A stretch of 64,000 bases of DNA from Bradyrhizobium huanghuaihaiense. GTDB taxonomy: Bacteria > Pseudomonadota > Alphaproteobacteria > Rhizobiales > Xanthobacteraceae. Below the pieces are notes generated by a model. That model was given only the letters and a program-made list of their open reading frames with translations. It had not been told where the DNA came from and did no database searches. Shown one piece after another: positions 61,047 to 64,000 of this stretch. Both the position numbers and the translations under genes were made by a program. Location: NCBI RefSeq assembly GCF_007830635.1, contig NZ_VLLA01000004.1, forward strand, positions 395,541 to 459,540. Reading direction: 5' to 3'. The stretch's first letter is position 1. Each line of letters opens with the position of its first letter.

Positions 61047-61937
61047 TTAGGCGGCTCTTGCGCTGCTCGCAACCTGCTTCAAACCGAAATCATAGTTCAG
61101 ATGAAAATAGTCGCTGTCCACCATGCGACCATCCGGCGCACGACCGGCCGGCTGACGGACGAATTCGCGGATCAGGCTGTCCTTGACGCCGAACACCACG
61201 TCGCTGTCGAGATATTCGTCACCGGCGACGAACACATGCGTCACCAGCTGCTCGAAGCCCGGCGCAGAGATCATGAAATGCACATGTGCAGGACGCCAGG
61301 GATGGCGTCCCTGGGCCTCCAGCATGTCGCCAACCGGGCCGTCATGCGGAATGGGATAGGCGGCCGGCTTGATCGACCAGAAATGGAAGCGGCCGTTGCC
61401 GTCGGTATGGAAGCGCGCGCGCATGGCGAGATCCCCGATATCGTCGAGCTGCTGCACGTCGTAATAGCCGTCATCGTCGGAGTGCCAGACGTCGACGACT
61501 GCGCCCGCGAGCGGCTTGCCATCGACGGTCGAGACCGAGCCGGTGACCAGCATCGGATCGCCTTCCATCGGGCCGGAGATATCGGCACCGCTGTCCTTCT
61601 CCGGCGCGGCCTGGACGAAGAAGGGGCCGAGCACCGTGGTCTCGGTCGCGCCTTCCGGCACAGGATGGTTGATGGCGTCGACCAGCATGGAGACGCCCAG
61701 CGTATCCGACAGCAGGATGAACTCCTGGCGCTTGTCGTCGCACATGTGGCCGGTGCGGGTCAGGAAGTCGATGCCGTATTCCCACTCCTTCTGGGTGGGC
61801 CGCACCTCGCGGACGAAGGCGTGAAGGTGCCGCACCAGCGCCTCGCTGACCTCTTTGATGCGTGGGTCGGTTGCGCCTGTGATCCGCTCCAGCACCGCGT
61901 CCGTGATCGTGTTCTCGTTGAAGTTACGCATGACCAT
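61047..61937 (-). CDS. Intradiol dioxygenase, hydroxyquinol 1,2-dioxygenase-like
   Basis: A 296-residue non-haem Fe(III) enzyme that opens catechol- or hydroxyquinol-type rings between the two hydroxyls. An N-terminal helical dimerisation domain (residues 10-90) precedes the beta sandwich. The iron ligands can all be seen: Tyr159 (DGYYD), Tyr194 (AAYPIPHDGP), His218 and His220 (RPAHVHF). Length and the YPIPHDGPVG segment suit the hydroxyquinol group. No maleylacetate reductase is encoded nearby, so the pathway would be completed elsewhere. Confidence 0.92.
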   Translation of the reverse strand: MVMRNFNENTITDAVLERITGATDPRIKEVSEALVRHLHAFVREVRPTQKEWEYGIDFLTRTGHMCDDKRQEFILLSDTLGVSMLVDAINHPVPEGATETTVLGPFFVQAAPEKDSGADISGPMEGDPMLVTGSVSTVDGKPLAGAVVDVWHSDDDGYYDVQQLDDIGDLAMRARFHTDGNGRFHFWSIKPAAYPIPHDGPVGDMLEAQGRHPWRPAHVHFMISAPGFEQLVTHVFVAGDEYLDSDVVFGVKDSLIREFVRQPAGRAPDGRMVDSDYFHLNYDFGLKQVASSARAA

Positions 61938-61946
61938 CTCCGTTGA

Positions 61947-62849
61947 TCACAGTTTCGGTTCGCCGAGGCCGGACAGCCGCTCGAGATGCCTGACGGTCGC
62001 GATGAAGTCGGTGTCGCCGTCGCCCTGTGCGACCAGCGAGCCGTAGGTCTCGCGCACTTGAGCTGCGAGCTGAAGCGGCACGCCGACGGCGTGGCCGGCG
62101 CCAAGGATCAAATCGAGATCCTTGGCCATCTGCTTGCAGGAGAAGGTGGATTCGAAATCGCGCGTGCGAAGCGGCGCAGTCTTGTACTTGACCATGGGGG
62201 AAGCGACCGCGCTGTCGTCGAGCACCTTCAAGATATCCTGCCAGGCGATGCCGCCCTTGCGCGCCAGCGCCAGGCTCTCCGCCATCATCGCCGCCGATAC
62301 CGCGATCATCAGATTGACCGAGAGCTTTGCGTAACGCGCTTCCTCGGCGGGCCCGAGATAGGTCTGGGCGCGGGTGAAGGCTGCGAACAGCGGCTTTGCG
62401 TTCTCGAAGGCGTCCTTCGGACCCGAGACGAAGCAGGTCAGGGCGCCGGTGTGAACGATGCTGGCGTTGCCGGAGACCGGCGCACGCAGATAGGCGATGC
62501 CGCGTGCCCGCGCTGCGGCCGCAACTTCAGTGGAGGCCTCGACGCTCACGGTGCTGGTCTCGATCAAAACGGATCCCGCAGCCATCGCCGCAATCAGGCC
62601 GGTAGGGCCGAGCAGCGCGCCGCGCAAGGCGGCGTCGTCGGGCAGAGACGTGATCACTGCCGCCTTGCCGCTCACGGCTTCGGCCGTCGAAGCAGCAATC
62701 GAGATGCTCTGCGCGCGAGCCTCATCGAGCCGCGCCGCGCTCTGGTCGAACGCCGTAACCGCATAGCCGGCCCTGGTAACGAGCACTGACATCGGGAGGC
62801 CCATCTTGCCAATTCCGATGAACGCGACTTTTTTTGAGGTGTCAGTCAT
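61947..62849 (-). CDS. Beta-hydroxyacid dehydrogenase (3-hydroxyisobutyrate dehydrogenase family)
   Basis: A 300-residue NAD(P)-dependent enzyme: the Rossmann motif GIGKMGLPM is at residues 12-20, the substrate-binding APVSGNASIVHTG follows, and the catalytic Lys is in ARYAKLSVNLM. Possible substrates are 3-hydroxyisobutyrate, tartronate semialdehyde or a related hydroxyacid. It lies 9 bases before the dioxygenase and 21 bases after the truncated amidohydrolase. Confidence 0.92.
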   Translation of the reverse strand: MTDTSKKVAFIGIGKMGLPMSVLVTRAGYAVTAFDQSAARLDEARAQSISIAASTAEAVSGKAAVITSLPDDAALRGALLGPTGLIAAMAAGSVLIETSTVSVEASTEVAAAARARGIAYLRAPVSGNASIVHTGALTCFVSGPKDAFENAKPLFAAFTRAQTYLGPAEEARYAKLSVNLMIAVSAAMMAESLALARKGGIAWQDILKVLDDSAVASPMVKYKTAPLRTRDFESTFSCKQMAKDLDLILGAGHAVGVPLQLAAQVRETYGSLVAQGDGDTDFIATVRHLERLSGLGEPKL

Positions 62850-62870
62850 TGTTGTTGTCCATTGGCGCCT

Positions 62871-63656
62871 TCAGGCGGCGCGTCCCTGTCGTTCGATGTC
62901 CTCAACGAGCCGCCGGCCGGATTGCGCCAGCAGCTCTTTCTTCGCGTCCAGCGCCTCGACCAGCAGCCGGCCATTCTGCTTCTTCCAGGCGCCGCCGATC
63001 ATGACGGCTTCGATATTGGCGAGACTCGTCTGCATCACCACGGTCGCGACGGGATCGTGCACCGGATAAAGATTGAGATCGGAGGCGTTGATGATGACGA
63101 GGTCGGCAAGCTTGCCCGGTGTCAGCGAGCCGATCTGGTGTTCGCGGCCGAGCATGCGGGCGCCTTCCGTCGTGATCCAGCGCAGCGCCTCGCGGACGGG
63201 AATCGTGGTCGTTGCCGGAATGGTGCCGCTCGCTTTGTGCGACGCCGCATTGTCGAGCGCCCGCTGCATCGACAGTGCGACGCGCGCGACGGAAAGCAGG
63301 TCGCCGGCCAGCACGGATTCGAGGTCAATGCCGATGGTCGGCCGCACGCCGCGCTTCAGGAGCCGCCCGGTGATCGGAAGACCGTGGCCCTGGATCATTT
63401 CGTTCTCGGGCGTCACCGAGAACGACACGCCGAGATCGACCATCCGATCCAGCAGATCGTCGGGCAGATCATTGCCATGGACGATGTTGACGCCCGCGCC
63501 GACGAGGCCGGCCTCGATCAGCTTCTCCCAGCCGCCGGGCGTGTTGGCCGGTCCGCCGCCCTGATGCATCGAGGCGATCAGCTTCAGCTCCCGCGCCAGG
63601 CGGAAATCGTGCATGGCGACGTCGAGCGTCGAGTAGTGCGGACCGAGAATGGCTAG
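62871..63656 (-). pseudogene. Amidohydrolase truncated at its 5' end by an IS element
   Basis: C-terminal 60% of a TRZ/ATZ-type metal-dependent amidohydrolase: MHQGGGPANTPGG, VHGNDLPDDLL (metal-site His), SVTPENEM, GIDLESV (metal-site Asp position) and the final GSLTPGKLADLVIINA. Reading continues upstream of the ATG at 63614 as LAILGPHYSTLDVA up to the junction, then stops being amidohydrolase. The N-terminal HxH metal site and the barrel start are missing. An internal start at 63614 could still give a 247-residue fragment, very likely inactive. It was probably the first or an early gene of the catabolic operon. Confidence 0.85.
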
Positions 63657-64000
63657 TACCCGGAATCAGAGCTGAGTGATACGGCGGCCTTTGAAACGGC
63701 GTTGACGGACCTTTTTCTTGGTCCAGACGAAGGGCTCGGCTCTGTCGTTGTATGCGTTGACGTAGGCATCGATGTGTTCCTGAAGCTGCTTGAGGCTCGT
63801 GAAGGAGGTGCCGCTGAGCGACTGCCCCTGCAAGATGGAAAACCATACTTCGACCTGATTGAGCCATGACGCACTTGTCGGCGTGAAATGAAATTGCACG
63901 TTGGGGTGGGCCTTGAGCCAGTCCTCGTTCTTTTTATGGGTGTTGAGGTTGTCGAGGATGACGTGAAGCTTGCGGTTCGGAAAAGTCGCGGTGACGCTGT
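63654..64000 (-). mobile_element. IS630-family insertion sequence, one end
   Basis: Starts at a CTAG (63653-63656), the preferred IS630-family target with TA duplication. It cuts the amidohydrolase frame exactly there and carries a transposase reading away from the window. The other end lies outside, so the duplicated TA and the opposite terminal repeat cannot be checked. Insertion at the promoter side of the catabolic operon may silence it or supply a new promoter. Confidence 0.82.
63666..64000 (-). CDS. IS630-family transposase, C-terminal part
   Basis: The last 111 residues of a DDE transposase, open to the window edge. LHVILDNLNTHK has the second catalytic Asp and SASWLNQVEVWFSILQ the catalytic Glu, at the spacing of IS630 (DDE_3) enzymes. 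The tail KKVRQRRFKGRRITQL is typical. The 5' part is beyond position 64000. No frameshift is seen in the visible part, so the element may be active. Confidence 0.9.
   Translation of the reverse strand, partial: SVTATFPNRKLHVILDNLNTHKKNEDWLKAHPNVQFHFTPTSASWLNQVEVWFSILQGQSLSGTSFTSLKQLQEHIDAYVNAYNDRAEPFVWTKKKVRQRRFKGRRITQL

Overview
The window is GC-rich, with dense same-strand operons, FixL/FixJ-type two-component genes, a cyanide-insensitive bd oxidase, many small conserved hypothetical genes and dispersed intergenic repeats. This points to a soil alphaproteobacterium of the Bradyrhizobium/Nitrobacteraceae type. The genus is inferred from gene families and repeat style, not from rRNA; no rRNA or tRNA gene was seen.

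Layout. 0.16-6.0 kb: fumC, a small cupin gene, mqo and cioAB, all forward, forming a fumarate-malate-quinol-oxygen module closed by a strong bidirectional terminator. 6.1-9.9 kb: a Tat-exported bicupin oxalate decarboxylase divergent from a YdeP-like molybdopterin oxidoreductase. 9.9-17.2 kb, reverse: an orphan FixL-like kinase, then a thioesterase, RND pump, membrane fusion protein and two secreted proteins of unknown function. 17.5-25.4 kb, forward: an exported alpha/beta hydrolase, then a complete biotin-independent malonate decarboxylase operon mdcA-C-D-E-G-B-F-H. 25.6-34.6 kb: two related AraC regulators around an aromatic-acid-type efflux set (HlyD, DUF1656, FUSC) and a two-component system with an extra single-domain receiver. 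34.7-41.4 kb: small hypothetical genes (two DUF2934), a LysR-pirin-DoxX-SDR-SnoaL island, and repeat-rich DNA. 41.6-54.6 kb: a WD40-cytochrome c fusion, then a formate dehydrogenase locus with a polyferredoxin, a biotin/lipoate-ligase-like protein, DUF6505, DUF6352, DUF3305, DUF3306, an HTH-TorD fusion, a Tat microprotein and the three FDH subunits. 54.8-63.7 kb, reverse: a catabolic operon (YciI, ribose-type ABC importer, FAD oxidase, intradiol dioxygenase, beta-hydroxyacid dehydrogenase, amidohydrolase) whose promoter-proximal amidohydrolase is cut by an IS630-family element that runs off the window.

The themes fit together: small acids (malate, oxalate, malonate, formate) are decarboxylated or oxidised, with electrons fed to quinones and membrane oxidases, beside pumps and ring-cleavage functions for aromatic compounds.

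The most novel signals are: (1) two copies, about 4.3 kb apart and in the same orientation, of a probable small RNA or leaderless micro-mRNA gene, each with a CRP/FNR-like palindrome at the same distance from a -10 box, an identical 42-base 5' block and a terminator hairpin; (2) the formate dehydrogenase accessory operon of uncharacterised DUF proteins, including a chaperone fused to a DNA-binding domain; (3) an SDR-fold protein lacking the catalytic tyrosine; (4) a 16-bp perfect palindrome between a kinase and an AraC gene.
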